A stretch of 62,113 bases of DNA from Thiotrichaceae bacterium (GTDB lineage Bacteria; Pseudomonadota; Gammaproteobacteria; Thiotrichales; Thiotrichaceae). How positions within the stretch are numbered: position 1 is the stretch's first letter; the number at the start of each line of letters is the position of its first letter. The position numbers were made by a program, and so were the translations under genes. The notes beneath the pieces are model-generated. The model ran no database searches. It was given only the letters and a program-made list of their open reading frames with translations, and was not told the DNA's origin. The DNA is taken from contig JALSJU010000063.1 of assembly GCA_026989145.1 (NCBI GenBank), positions 1 to 62,113 of the forward strand, read 5' to 3'. Of the stretch, positions 34,451-48,893 are shown one piece after another.

Positions 34451-35938
34451 TTGCGTCAAAATAATTCATCACACGTTGAAAAACAAGAACACTCATTACC
34501 TGAGAAATTTTCTGTGGTATTCGCTGTTGCTGCAACTTCATTAATTTTATTTTTCCCAGTGCCTTCAATCGCAGCAGAAAATGACAGTGATAATGACGGT
34601 TTAACAGATACTTATGAGTTAAAAATTGGTACAGAACCATTTTTATCTGATACTGATGGTGATGGTATTAACGATAAAATTGAAGTCGGTAATAAGCTGG
34701 AAAAGCCATTGGATAGTGATGGTGATAACGTTATTAATGCTTTGGACTTTGATGATGATAATGATGGTTTACCCACGATACTAGAGAGCGCCATCGACAC
34801 CGATAAAGACGGGCTAGCGAATAATATTGATAAAGACTCTGATAACGATGGTATCAGTGATGGTATCGAAGCAGGCATGTTGGGGAAAGATGAAAACTTC
34901 GATATGATTGATGATGCTTTTGATACCCAGCAAGCGGGCGCAAAAGATGAAAACGGTGATGGTATTAATGATTTACTAAAATTGCCAGATTCAAATGGAA
35001 ATGGTGTTCCTGATTATTTAGATGCAACATCACAAAAAACGGCACAGTCTAAACCGAAACAGACGGTTGAGCAGAAAATTGTTACTGAAATTATTAATAA
35101 AGAGATTGAGTCGGTAAAAGATCAAACCCCTAAAGACTTGAAAAAAGTTGTTGAAGTTAAGCAAACGGTTATTGCCGAAAAGAAGCCGCTTGAAAAGCAA
35201 AAAGTTAAAACAGTCACCGTAAAGATCCCTAAAAATAGAGTTGTACTAAACCGACATACTGATACGGATAACGATGGACTGTTGGATTCTCAAGAGATTT
35301 TATTAGGAACAGATCCCAAAAAACGTGATACCGACGGTGACCAAGTATCGGATGCTATTGAGATTGGACTTGATATCAATAACCCACAAGACACCGATGA
35401 GGACGGTATAATTGATGCATTGGATAACGATGATGATAATGATGGTGTCTTAACAAAAAATGAAGATGTAAATAATGATAGTAGTCCAATTAATGATGAT
35501 ACCGATGATGATGGAATCCCTAATTTTTTAGATAATGATGATGATGGCGATAAACGATTAACCCTCGTTGAAGGCAGTAAATTGGATAGTGATAACGACG
35601 GGATTTTGGATTATTTAGACAAGCATGATGGCGTTAAAGACAAAGCTGTTGTAGTCACTAAAAAAGAAGTGATTCCTGAATCACCAGAAGTTGTAGAAAT
35701 TGATGAAGAAAAACCAGTGCAAACAGAGGACCCCGCTTTATCAAAAGCTAGTGGAGACAATCAAGAAGAAAATTTGGCAAAACAGGTGTTAGATAGTGTG
35801 ATTGAGAATCAAGCTGAAGCCATTAAACCGTTAGAGATTAATAATGTTGTAGTAATTAGCAATAAATCGAAACAGCCAAAGCTTGAGAGAAAGGAAGCAG
35901 GTATACTGAGTTGGTTCAAGTCTTTTTTGCCTGACTAA
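34451..35938 (+). CDS. Exported or membrane-anchored protein with thrombospondin type 3-like Asp-rich calcium-binding repeats (495 aa)
   Basis: Hydrophobic segment FSVVFAVAATSLILFFPVPSIAA; many DSDNDGLTD / DTDGDGIND / DNDGIPNFLDNDDD motifs in two blocks. TTG start uncertain. Confidence 0.75.
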   Translation: MRQNNSSHVEKQEHSLPEKFSVVFAVAATSLILFFPVPSIAAENDSDNDGLTDTYELKIGTEPFLSDTDGDGINDKIEVGNKLEKPLDSDGDNVINALDFDDDNDGLPTILESAIDTDKDGLANNIDKDSDNDGISDGIEAGMLGKDENFDMIDDAFDTQQAGAKDENGDGINDLLKLPDSNGNGVPDYLDATSQKTAQSKPKQTVEQKIVTEIINKEIESVKDQTPKDLKKVVEVKQTVIAEKKPLEKQKVKTVTVKIPKNRVVLNRHTDTDNDGLLDSQEILLGTDPKKRDTDGDQVSDAIEIGLDINNPQDTDEDGIIDALDNDDDNDGVLTKNEDVNNDSSPINDDTDDDGIPNFLDNDDDGDKRLTLVEGSKLDSDNDGILDYLDKHDGVKDKAVVVTKKEVIPESPEVVEIDEEKPVQTEDPALSKASGDNQEENLAKQVLDSVIENQAEAIKPLEINNVVVISNKSKQPKLERKEAGILSWFKSFLPD

Positions 35939-36068
35939 TCGAAAAGACTTGGACTCAAAATAACATGAGGTAAAGTTTTTCGTTTTATCTTCATGAGTTT
36001 TATAGCAAGCATTTCAAATGCTTCAAGTTAACAATGTTTTTATGCTAAGCTTACGTATTGGAATATCC

Positions 36069-37256
36069 ATGACTTTCAAAAAATCCCCCGAATTTCTTTT
36101 GTTGCTGATCGCGGTGGGTTCTTCAATGGGTTTTGCTATTTGGTTGAATCTATTAAATAACTTTGCGATTGATCAAGCTGGTTTTACGGGTAAGGAAATT
36201 GGGATTTTGCAAAGCTTGCGCGAAGTACCGGGTTTTTTGGCGTTTAGTATCATCTACGTTTTATTGTTTATACGTGAACAGCGAATGGCGTATGTGTCGT
36301 TATTTATATTGGGCTTAGGCACGTTGTTAACAGGGTTCTTCCCCAGTGCGGTGGGTTTTTATATCACTACCGTTATTATGTCGATTGGCTTTCACTATTT
36401 AGAAACTATTCAAAACTCGCTGTCTTTGCAATGGCTTGATAAAAAAGACGCACCCGCCTTTTTAGGAAAAATGATTGCCGCTAAGTCGGCTGCTGCGATA
36501 TTTGCGTTTAGTTTGGTGTGGATTTTATTTGAGTATTTTAAATTAGATTATCTTTGGTTATACGCTTTAGGTGGGTCAATTTCAATCGTGATTGCGTTGT
36601 TTAGCTGCTTGAGTTTTGAAGACTTTCCAGAAAAGGTGTATCAGCATAAAAAACTGATTTTACGCAAACGTTACTGGCTTTATTATGCCTTGCAGTTTAT
36701 GGGAGGCGCGCGCCGTCAAATTTTTGTGGTGTTTGCTGGCTTTTTAATGGTTGAGAAATTTGGTTTTAGTGTGGGTGAAATTTCTTTATTATTTCTAATC
36801 AATGCCACCTTTAATATTTTTCTTGCGCCTCGTATTGGAAAGTTGATTGGTAAAATCGGTGAGCGTAAGGCCTTAGTCTTTGAATATATCGGTTTGATTG
36901 CTGTGTTCGTGGGTTATGCTTTGGTTGAAAGCCCAATGATTGCGATGGTACTTTATGTGCTAGATCATTTGTTTTTCGCCATGGCAATTGCACAAAAAAC
37001 CTATTTTCAAAAAATTGCTAACCCAGCTGATATTGCTTCTACTGCCGGTGTGTCGTTTACGATTAATCATATTGCGGCGGTGGTGATTCCCGTTTTATTT
37101 GGTAGTTTGTGGTTGATCTCACCTGCGTGGGTATTTTATGCCGGTGCGGTTATGGCGGTGATGTCATTAGTATTAGCGTTTAATATCCCAAGAAACCCTG
37201 AAGAAGGTAATGAAGTGGTTGTTGGTCGGGTAATGACGAAGCTTGTGCAGGTTTAA
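36069..37256 (+). CDS. MFS transporter
   Basis: About 12 hydrophobic segments; start set at MTFKKSPEFLLLL. Confidence 0.8.
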   Translation: MTFKKSPEFLLLLIAVGSSMGFAIWLNLLNNFAIDQAGFTGKEIGILQSLREVPGFLAFSIIYVLLFIREQRMAYVSLFILGLGTLLTGFFPSAVGFYITTVIMSIGFHYLETIQNSLSLQWLDKKDAPAFLGKMIAAKSAAAIFAFSLVWILFEYFKLDYLWLYALGGSISIVIALFSCLSFEDFPEKVYQHKKLILRKRYWLYYALQFMGGARRQIFVVFAGFLMVEKFGFSVGEISLLFLINATFNIFLAPRIGKLIGKIGERKALVFEYIGLIAVFVGYALVESPMIAMVLYVLDHLFFAMAIAQKTYFQKIANPADIASTAGVSFTINHIAAVVIPVLFGSLWLISPAWVFYAGAVMAVMSLVLAFNIPRNPEEGNEVVVGRVMTKLVQV

Positions 37257-37289
37257 AATGTCCACGAAAGACACGAAATACAAAAGCTA

Positions 37290-37889
37290 TTGCTGGTTTT
37301 TACTTTATTTATGTTTTGTACAATAAGCCTGGCTAAAGAGCTTGATGGTAAAGGTTTAGCAAAAACATACTGTGCAGGTTGCCACGGCGAAACAGGCAAT
37401 AGTGAACAAGATAAACAAGGTGTTGTGCCTAAAATAGCGGGTTTCTCGGCTATTTTGTTATTTGATAGTTTGGATCAATTTAAACATAAAGATCGCCAGT
37501 CATTGCCTTATAGGTTGAAAGATAAACCTGAAACAACGATGAATAAAGTCGCAGAAAAAATAACAGAAGGCGAGTCTGAAGCTATCGCTCAATACTTTTC
37601 AAAACAAACCTTTGCGGTAAAAAAGTTAGAAAAACTTTCACAAAAAGAAAGCCAAGGAAAGCAACTTCATATTGATCTGTGTGATGATTGTCATGGCAAA
37701 CTAGGTTCAAGCTCAGAAGATGACGCGCCGTTATTACTGGGGCAAAAAAAGAAATATCTGCAACGCCAGTTTGATGCGTTATCTGAATATAAGCGTTATA
37801 TGCCAAGGCGGATGAAGCGTAAATTTAGAAAACTAAGCACAGAGGATAAACAAGCTTTGATTGAATTTTATACGATAAAAACTGACTAA
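37290..37889 (+). CDS. Diheme c-type cytochrome
   Basis: Two CxxCH motifs (CAGCH, CDDCH) with an N-terminal signal-like segment; TTG start. Confidence 0.85.
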   Translation: MLVFTLFMFCTISLAKELDGKGLAKTYCAGCHGETGNSEQDKQGVVPKIAGFSAILLFDSLDQFKHKDRQSLPYRLKDKPETTMNKVAEKITEGESEAIAQYFSKQTFAVKKLEKLSQKESQGKQLHIDLCDDCHGKLGSSSEDDAPLLLGQKKKYLQRQFDALSEYKRYMPRRMKRKFRKLSTEDKQALIEFYTIKTD

Positions 37890-37895
37890 GTTTGT

Positions 37896-38975
37896 ATGCA
37901 AAAAATTGTTCCTGTAACCGTTTTGTTAAGTTTGTTTTTATTGTTTGCGCCGTATTCTGTGCAAGCCAAAAGCAACGAAAATGAAGTTATATTTCTTCGT
38001 ATAAATAACCCTACTCAACAATTCTCCTATGCCGGCAAGCTTCATTGGAATAAGCAAAAAAACCACTGGGATCGAGCTATTGTTATCTACAATAATGCGC
38101 CGCAACCGAATAAAACACATGCCGTGTGGCGTTATGTCAATCAGTTAGCTTTACCTAATAAAAATGCAAAGCATCAATACAACTTGTACTACAAAGCATT
38201 TCATCAAGCAGGAAATTGTGGAACAGACACTCCTCTTACAAAAGGCCAGACATGGCGGATAAACTTTGATAAAGATGCTAATGGCTCTTATTCAAAAGCG
38301 GCATTACGATCAGATTGGAATTGCCCAAAATGGAGCATGGGAAGCAACTTGTTACAAATTGTTAGTGGCCGAGAAGCCTTTCATGGCAAAGCATTAAAGT
38401 TACGTTATCCTGCAGGGATCTTTAGTTGCAAAAACCCTAAAACCTGCGCTAATTGGAAGCCCAAGATAGGCGGTGAATTTCGTCAAATTACCTATAGTTA
38501 TAAACTAAAGTTAGCTAAAAACTTTGACTTTGTATTGGGCGGAAAACTACCCGGAGTAGGGGGTGGAATTGCCAACACTGGCGGGCATAAACCCAATGGT
38601 AAAGATAGTTGGAGTGTGCGCGTTATGTGGAATCGCGAGGGTAAACTGGTGCAATACGTCTATCACCCCGATCAGCCACGCAAATACGGTGAAGCCTTTG
38701 CATGGACGATGTCAAAACCGTTGCAACGTGGTGTCTGGCATACTTTAAAATCAACGATTAGGCTTAATTCACCAGGTCAGAAAAATGGGCGGATACAGTC
38801 ATGGCTGGATGGTCGTTTGGTGCTTAATAAAAATAATCTTCGTTTTAGGAACACTAATAAGCTGTTGATTGACCAGTTCTTATTTGCTTCCTTTTATGGT
38901 GGGAGTAATGCAAAGTGGGCGCCACGCCAAAATCAAGTGGCTTATTTTGATGAATTTGTGATTAATGCTAATTGA
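37896..38975 (+). CDS. Secreted polysaccharide lyase family 14-like (alginate lyase-like) protein
   Basis: Signal peptide; KLPGVGGGIANTGGHKPNGKDSWSVRVMWNREGKLVQYVYHPDQ and C-terminal FYGGSNAKWAPRQNQVAYFDEF resemble PL14 (from memory). Confidence 0.65.
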   Translation: MQKIVPVTVLLSLFLLFAPYSVQAKSNENEVIFLRINNPTQQFSYAGKLHWNKQKNHWDRAIVIYNNAPQPNKTHAVWRYVNQLALPNKNAKHQYNLYYKAFHQAGNCGTDTPLTKGQTWRINFDKDANGSYSKAALRSDWNCPKWSMGSNLLQIVSGREAFHGKALKLRYPAGIFSCKNPKTCANWKPKIGGEFRQITYSYKLKLAKNFDFVLGGKLPGVGGGIANTGGHKPNGKDSWSVRVMWNREGKLVQYVYHPDQPRKYGEAFAWTMSKPLQRGVWHTLKSTIRLNSPGQKNGRIQSWLDGRLVLNKNNLRFRNTNKLLIDQFLFASFYGGSNAKWAPRQNQVAYFDEFVINAN

Positions 38976-43348
<4,373 letters not shown>

Positions 43349-43442
43349 GCATTTTCCTTGTGATTTATGAAAGTATAAGAATATGGGTAAAAAATAATCA
43401 ATTCATATGACCGATTCTACACTAATTCAGTTCAACTTTTCT

Positions 43443-43468
43443 CTTGAAAAGTTCATTTGAGACCATAC
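43443..43468 (+). promoter_or_regulatory. Candidate sigma32 heat-shock promoter for htpG
   Basis: CTTGAAA (43443-43449), 13 nt, CCATAC (43463-43468); resembles CTTGAAA-N-CCCCATnT. Confidence 0.55.
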
Positions 43469-43528
43469 TTTTTGTCTCACTGATAAGAAACATTATTGAC
43501 TGTAAATAAATTTTAGAAGGAAACTGTG

Positions 43529-45415
43529 ATGTCTAGTAAAAATAAACAAAATATGGAATTTCAAACCGAGGTTAATCAGCTATTACAATTGATGATCCAT
43601 TCGTTGTATTCGAATAAAGAAATCTTCATGCGTGAGTTAATTTCAAATGCATCTGATGCCTGTGATAAGTTGCGTTTTGAAGCAATCTCAAATGATGCCT
43701 TGTATGAAGGGGATTCTGACTTACGTATCGAGGTTGATTTTGATAGCGAAGCGAACACAGTTACATTACGTGATAACGGTATCGGGATGAGCCGTGATGA
43801 AGTGGTTGATAATATCGGTACGATTGCAAAATCGGGTACTAAAGAATTTTTGTCAAAAATGACCGGTGATGCCGCTAAAGATTCAAATTTGATTGGTCAA
43901 TTTGGTGTGGGTTTTTACTCGTCCTTTATTGTAGCCGACAAGGTTACCTTAACCACTCGTAGAGCAGGGGAGAAGCCCGATCAAGCAGTTATTTGGGAGT
44001 CAAACGGTGAAAATGGTTTTACCTTAGAAGAAACTAAAAAAGAATCACACGGAACCGAAATTGTACTGCACTTAAAAGATGAGGAAAAAGAGTTCGCTGA
44101 CAGTTATCGCTTACGTAATATTATTTCAACGTACTCAGATCATATCCCGTTACCGGTAAAAATGCGTAAAGCGGATGAAGAAGGAAAGTTAACTGAAGAA
44201 TGGGAAGTGGTTAATAAGGCGAATGCCTTGTGGACGGAATCGAAAAGTAGTCTAAAAGATGAAGACTATCAAGAGTTTTACAAGCATATTTCACATGATT
44301 GGGAGAATCCTTTAGCTTGGAGTCACAATCATGTTGAAGGTAGCTTAGAGTATAAATCGCTACTTTATGTGCCTTCAAAAGCACCGTTCGATCTTTGGGA
44401 GCCTGAGCAAAAGAACGGTATCAAGCTTTATGTGCAACGTGTGTTCATTATGGATGATACTGATCATCTGATGCCTAAATATTTGCGCTTTGTGCGCGGT
44501 GTGATTGATTCTAATGATTTGCCTTTGAATGTGTCGCGTGAGATTTTACAAAGTAACCGTGCGGTTGATTCAATGCGCAAAGCATCTGTTAAAAAGATTT
44601 TGGGTCTGTTAGACAAGATGGCGAAGAATAAAAAAGACGATTACCAAAAGTTCTGGGATGAATTTGGTCAAGTCATGAAAGAAGGCCCAGGCGAAGATAT
44701 GGCGAATAAAGAACAAATTGCCAAGTTATTACGCTTCTCATCGACAGAGACCGATAGGATAGAACAAACCGTTACACTAGAAGATTATGTTTCACGGATG
44801 AAGGATGAGCAGGACGAAATCTTTTATATCACGGCAGAAACTTTCGCCGCGGCTAAAAACAGCCCACACTTGGAAATTTTCCGTGAAAAAGGCATTGAAG
44901 TTCTCTTGTTAACAGACCGCGTTGATGAGTGGCTGGTCAATGGTTTACAAGAGTTTGATGGAAAGAAACTTAAGTCAGTTGCCAAGGGTGATCTTGATCT
45001 TAGTAAGTTTGATAGCGACGAGGATAAGAAAGAACAGGAAAAAGTTGAAGAGAAAGCAGGTAGCCTCATAAAGCAACTTAAAGAAGTGTTAGGTGATAAA
45101 GTTGATGATGTGCGAGTATCTCACCGTTTAACGTCATCACCTTCATGTATTGTATTAAGTGAGCAAGATATGGCACTGTATATGCAAAATTTAATGAAGC
45201 AGGCAGGGCATGATATGCCGAGCAATAAGCCAATTCTTGAAGTTAATCCAACGCATCCATTAATTGAACGCATGGAAGCTGAAACGGATGATGAACAGTT
45301 TGCAGACTGGGCTGACATAGTATTTGATCAAGCATTACTAGCCGAGGGTGGTCAGCTTGAAGATCCTGCAGGCTTTGTTAATAAGCTTAATAAACTCATG
45401 CTTAAAATGTCATAA
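43529..45415 (+). CDS. htpG: Chaperone protein HtpG (Hsp90)
   Basis: FQTEVNQLLQLMIHSLYSNKEIFMRELISNASDACDKLRFE. Confidence 0.97.
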   Translation: MSSKNKQNMEFQTEVNQLLQLMIHSLYSNKEIFMRELISNASDACDKLRFEAISNDALYEGDSDLRIEVDFDSEANTVTLRDNGIGMSRDEVVDNIGTIAKSGTKEFLSKMTGDAAKDSNLIGQFGVGFYSSFIVADKVTLTTRRAGEKPDQAVIWESNGENGFTLEETKKESHGTEIVLHLKDEEKEFADSYRLRNIISTYSDHIPLPVKMRKADEEGKLTEEWEVVNKANALWTESKSSLKDEDYQEFYKHISHDWENPLAWSHNHVEGSLEYKSLLYVPSKAPFDLWEPEQKNGIKLYVQRVFIMDDTDHLMPKYLRFVRGVIDSNDLPLNVSREILQSNRAVDSMRKASVKKILGLLDKMAKNKKDDYQKFWDEFGQVMKEGPGEDMANKEQIAKLLRFSSTETDRIEQTVTLEDYVSRMKDEQDEIFYITAETFAAAKNSPHLEIFREKGIEVLLLTDRVDEWLVNGLQEFDGKKLKSVAKGDLDLSKFDSDEDKKEQEKVEEKAGSLIKQLKEVLGDKVDDVRVSHRLTSSPSCIVLSEQDMALYMQNLMKQAGHDMPSNKPILEVNPTHPLIERMEAETDDEQFADWADIVFDQALLAEGGQLEDPAGFVNKLNKLMLKMS

Positions 45416-45596
45416 CTACCAGCTTGCAATTGAAATCTGCTATTTCAGAGTTAAAAAATGATCTTTTACACATGTAGACTCATATTTTTCGCATTGAATT
45501 AACGAACTTCAGACACAATCTGAGTAGTTACTATTCACTTTTATTACTCGCTGAGTAGTGATAAAATGTCTTAGAACTACTTGATTATATGATCAA

Positions 45597-45640
45597 TAAT
45601 AAGCCCTTGGTTTTGCAATAAAATCAGGGGCTTATTTTTG
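45597..45640 (+). terminator. Terminator-like hairpin after htpG
   Basis: AATAAGCCCttgg...atcaggGGCTTATT followed by tttgtttt. Confidence 0.65.
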
Positions 45641-45703
45641 TTTTAGTATTACCTGAATCAGTGACGTCACTACGGCACAGAACGCAAGCTATTTGTCCAT
45701 CAT

Positions 45704-45795
45704 GGGTTTAAAAAATACCCGCTTGCGCTAAAGCATAATTGAGTGCTGTAGCGCTCACTAAACTGAAGGGTGAAGCTGAGTTTTTTTAAATACCG
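45704..45795. repeat. Intergenic repeat related to the 34.2-kb hairpin
   Basis: TAAAAAATACCCGCTT...GGGTGAAGCTGAGTTTTTTTAAATACCG vs CAAAAAATGCCCGCTT...GGGTGAAGCTAAGATTTTTTGAATATACCG at 34.2 kb. Confidence 0.6.
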
Positions 45796-45861
45796 CTTTA
45801 CTCACCTTTTTTAAAGCCATAAAATGCGCCCACTAATAACCCCTTAGGTGGTGCTTTAATT

Positions 45862-46542
45862 ATGGTTGCTACAAACTACTTATCTGGCCTTTTTGGTCAC
45901 TCTCCTATCGCACCTCTACAAGAGCATATGTACCGTGTTTATACCGGAATCAAGCACTTGGTGCCTTTAATCGAAGGAATGATAGAAGGTGATAGGGAAA
46001 AAGTGTTGGCTGCGCAACAAGAAATTATTAAAGGTGAACACGATGCCGATGAAATGAAAAGAGAGTTGCGTAATAATCTGCCAAAAGGCCTATTTATGCC
46101 AGTTGATAGGCGTGATGTGCTTGATGTGTTGCTACGTCAAGATCTCATTGCCAATCAAGCAAAAGATGTTGCATCTATTATCGTGGGTCGTAACATGCAG
46201 CTCCCTAGCGAAATGAATACGCCTTTCTTAGTATATACACAGCGCTGTGTTGATACGGTGAGAAAGGCACTGGATACGATAAATGAGCTCGATGAGCTTG
46301 TTGAGACGGGTTTTCGTGGGTTAGAAGTTGACTTAGTTGAAAAAATGATCGTTGAATTGGGCGATATTGAAAGTGAAACAGATGCCATGCAGGTTGAGTT
46401 ACGTCAAACCTTGTTTGATCTAGAAGATAATCTCGGCCCAGTTGATGTTATTTTTATTTGCCGCTTAATTGATTGGGTGGGAAATGTGGCCGACAATGCG
46501 GAGCGCGTTGGTAGTCGTCTTTCTTTGATGCTTGCTCGATAA
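45862..46542 (+). CDS. DUF47-family (PhoU-like) phosphate transport regulator
   Basis: TIGR00153-like: FGHSPIAPLQEHMYRVYTGIKHLVPL; adjacent to a PiT transporter. Confidence 0.88.
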   Translation: MVATNYLSGLFGHSPIAPLQEHMYRVYTGIKHLVPLIEGMIEGDREKVLAAQQEIIKGEHDADEMKRELRNNLPKGLFMPVDRRDVLDVLLRQDLIANQAKDVASIIVGRNMQLPSEMNTPFLVYTQRCVDTVRKALDTINELDELVETGFRGLEVDLVEKMIVELGDIESETDAMQVELRQTLFDLEDNLGPVDVIFICRLIDWVGNVADNAERVGSRLSLMLAR

Positions 46543-46558
46543 TTTAGAGGTTACACCG

Positions 46559-47827
46559 ATGGAGTTTTTCTCAGATACAACCACAATTTACATAACCTTA
46601 GCAGCTGTTTTCGGTATTTTTATGGCATGGGGTATTGGTGCTAATGATGTTGCAAATGCGATGGCAACATCGGTAGGCTCAAAAGCAATTACGATTAAAC
46701 AGGCGATTATCTTAGCGGCTATTTTTGAGTTTGCAGGGGCATACCTTGCGGGAGGCTCAGTAACTAAAACAATTCGTAAAGGGATTATTGATTTAAATGC
46801 GTTTGAGGGTAACCCTGATTTACTCATATGGGGAATGTTGGCCGCACTTTTAGCAGCAGGAACATGGTTATTAGTCGCATCTTATAAAGGTTGGCCAGTT
46901 TCTACGACCCATAGTATTGTAGGCGCTGTTGTTGGCTTTGCAGCTGTTGGGGTGAGTGTTGATGCCGTAAGCTGGGGCAAAGTAGGGACTATTGTTTTAA
47001 GTTGGATTGTGACCCCGATGCTTGCAGGTGTAATTGCGTATGCGGTTTTCACAAGTATTCAAAAATTGATTATGAATACACAAACACCTCTAGAAAATGC
47101 AAAAAAATATGGTCCTTTGTATCTCTTTCTAGTCGGTTTTGTTATTGCTCTGGTTACAATTAAGAAGGGTTTGAAGCATGTTGGTATCCATGTTGATGGT
47201 GGAATGGAATTTGTCTATGCAGGATTAACAGGTGTTGTTATTGCCTTAATTGGTGCGTATCTAATTCGTCGAATAAACTTTACAGAAGATCATAGCGGTA
47301 AGACAAAATCACAGTTTGCAAATGTCGAAAAAATATTTGGGGTGCTAATGATTTTTACTGCATCTGCAATGGCTTTTGCACATGGCTCAAATGATGTGGC
47401 AAATGCGGTTGGTCCTATGGCAGCAGTTATCGGCATCGCTCAAGATGGTGTGCTAGCATCAAAGTCAGAACTTCCATCATGGGTATTGCTAGTGGGAGGT
47501 ATCGGGATTGTTACGGGGTTGGCAACTCTGGGTTATAAAGTGATGGCGACAGTGGGTAAAAATATAACTGAGCTTACGCCAACCCGTGGTTTTTCTGCTG
47601 AGATTGCGGCCGCTTCAACAGTAGTTTTAGCAACCTATACCGGTTTGCCAATTTCAACCACGCAAACCTTGGTTGGCGCGATTTTAGGTGTTGGCTTGGC
47701 AAGAGGTATCGCTGCGATTGATTTACGAGTCGTTCGAAATATCTTTATGTCATGGGTTATAACTCTGCCGGCAGGTGCATTTCTTTCTATTATCTTCTTT
47801 TATATTTTGAAGGCTATTTTTAGTTAA
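46559..47827 (+). CDS. PiT-family inorganic phosphate transporter
   Basis: GANDVANAMATSVGSKAITIKQA and GSNDVANAVGPMAAV duplicated signature. Confidence 0.93.
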   Translation: MEFFSDTTTIYITLAAVFGIFMAWGIGANDVANAMATSVGSKAITIKQAIILAAIFEFAGAYLAGGSVTKTIRKGIIDLNAFEGNPDLLIWGMLAALLAAGTWLLVASYKGWPVSTTHSIVGAVVGFAAVGVSVDAVSWGKVGTIVLSWIVTPMLAGVIAYAVFTSIQKLIMNTQTPLENAKKYGPLYLFLVGFVIALVTIKKGLKHVGIHVDGGMEFVYAGLTGVVIALIGAYLIRRINFTEDHSGKTKSQFANVEKIFGVLMIFTASAMAFAHGSNDVANAVGPMAAVIGIAQDGVLASKSELPSWVLLVGGIGIVTGLATLGYKVMATVGKNITELTPTRGFSAEIAAASTVVLATYTGLPISTTQTLVGAILGVGLARGIAAIDLRVVRNIFMSWVITLPAGAFLSIIFFYILKAIFS

Positions 47828-47921
47828 TTTTTAAGATGACTCACGCAAGCTACGAGAGAACACAAAAAGTTTTGGTAATTACTCTGCGAGTAGTTACAAG
47901 TTTTGTAAGTTTAGGGAGCAA

Positions 47922-48893
47922 CTACTTTCTAAGCCTTTTGTAAATTAGCACTACGAGTTCTTTATTTTCGGCCTCTTTAAAGACCTCTGGTGCAGCAATA
48001 CTTTCAATAAATTGATAGTCAGGTGCATATTTCTTCATAGTTTCATGGAGAAAATCCGCACCAAGTTCTGGCGCATTTAAGCATAATAGCAGGGTGGCTG
48101 CAGGTGCCATAAACTCATCAAGCCGTCTTAGTATTTTGGGGTAATCTTTGGCAATATCCACGCTACCTTTTTGAAACGTAGGTGGATCACAAATTAACAA
48201 GTCAAATGGCCCACGTTTTTTTAAACGCCCAAACGACTTGAAGATATTTAATTTTTCGAACTTAACCTGCTTGAGTAATTGTTTATTGAGGCGGTGATTC
48301 TCCCTACCAACAGAAAGTGCTGGGCTACTCATATCAATATTGACAACGGATGAAGCTCCCCCATCAAGTGCTACGACCGAGAAACCGCATGTGTAAGAGA
48401 ATAAATTAAGTACACTCTTATCTTGCGTGTTGTGTCTTACCCAGTCACGGCCATTTTTCATATCTAAAAACAACCCTGTGTTACGGGATTTTCCAAGTTG
48501 AATTTGGTAGTTCAACCCTTCTTCATTAATTGTTAATTGATGAATTTTCTTGCCGTTTATAATGTCAATTGGCCCAAGTTTCTTATAGCGATGTTGTAAT
48601 TGGATGCTTTGGCACTCAGGTATTAACTGTTGGAGTCTATTTGCAAGATCTTTTATATCTGTTATGTTCTCAACAGCATAGAGTGTAATAAGTATAACGG
48701 GGGGTAGCCAATCAATTGTGAGATGGTGTAAGTCGGGGTAGGCATGCCCACGCCCATGAAACAAACGTTGTGCTTGTAAAAATTGCTGGCTATTTGGAGG
48801 GGTGATATATTTTAGGGCGTTAGATAGGGGCACAGGTTTAATTTGAGACCTTTGCACGAGTCGGATGACGAGTAAAAATGGCTGAAATTCCAC
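47922..48893 (-). CDS. Class I SAM-dependent methyltransferase (RlmI/RlmK-like)
   Basis: TGLFLDMKNGRDWV...VLNLFSYTCGFSVVALDGGA...LLICDPPTFQKGS. The first 16 codons lie inside a MITE-like element; GTG at 48833 (MPLSNALKYITPP) is an alternative start. Confidence 0.85.
   Translation of the reverse strand: MEFQPFLLVIRLVQRSQIKPVPLSNALKYITPPNSQQFLQAQRLFHGRGHAYPDLHHLTIDWLPPVILITLYAVENITDIKDLANRLQQLIPECQSIQLQHRYKKLGPIDIINGKKIHQLTINEEGLNYQIQLGKSRNTGLFLDMKNGRDWVRHNTQDKSVLNLFSYTCGFSVVALDGGASSVVNIDMSSPALSVGRENHRLNKQLLKQVKFEKLNIFKSFGRLKKRGPFDLLICDPPTFQKGSVDIAKDYPKILRRLDEFMAPAATLLLCLNAPELGADFLHETMKKYAPDYQFIESIAAPEVFKEAENKELVVLIYKRLRK

Noticed and set aside
45861-47827. DUF47 + PiT phosphate pair as a novel system
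   Set aside because: This adjacency is common and well known.
47876-47899. ggtaattactctgcgagtagttac inverted repeat between pit and the methyltransferase
   Set aside because: Short imperfect arms without a T-tract; not strong enough to call a terminator.
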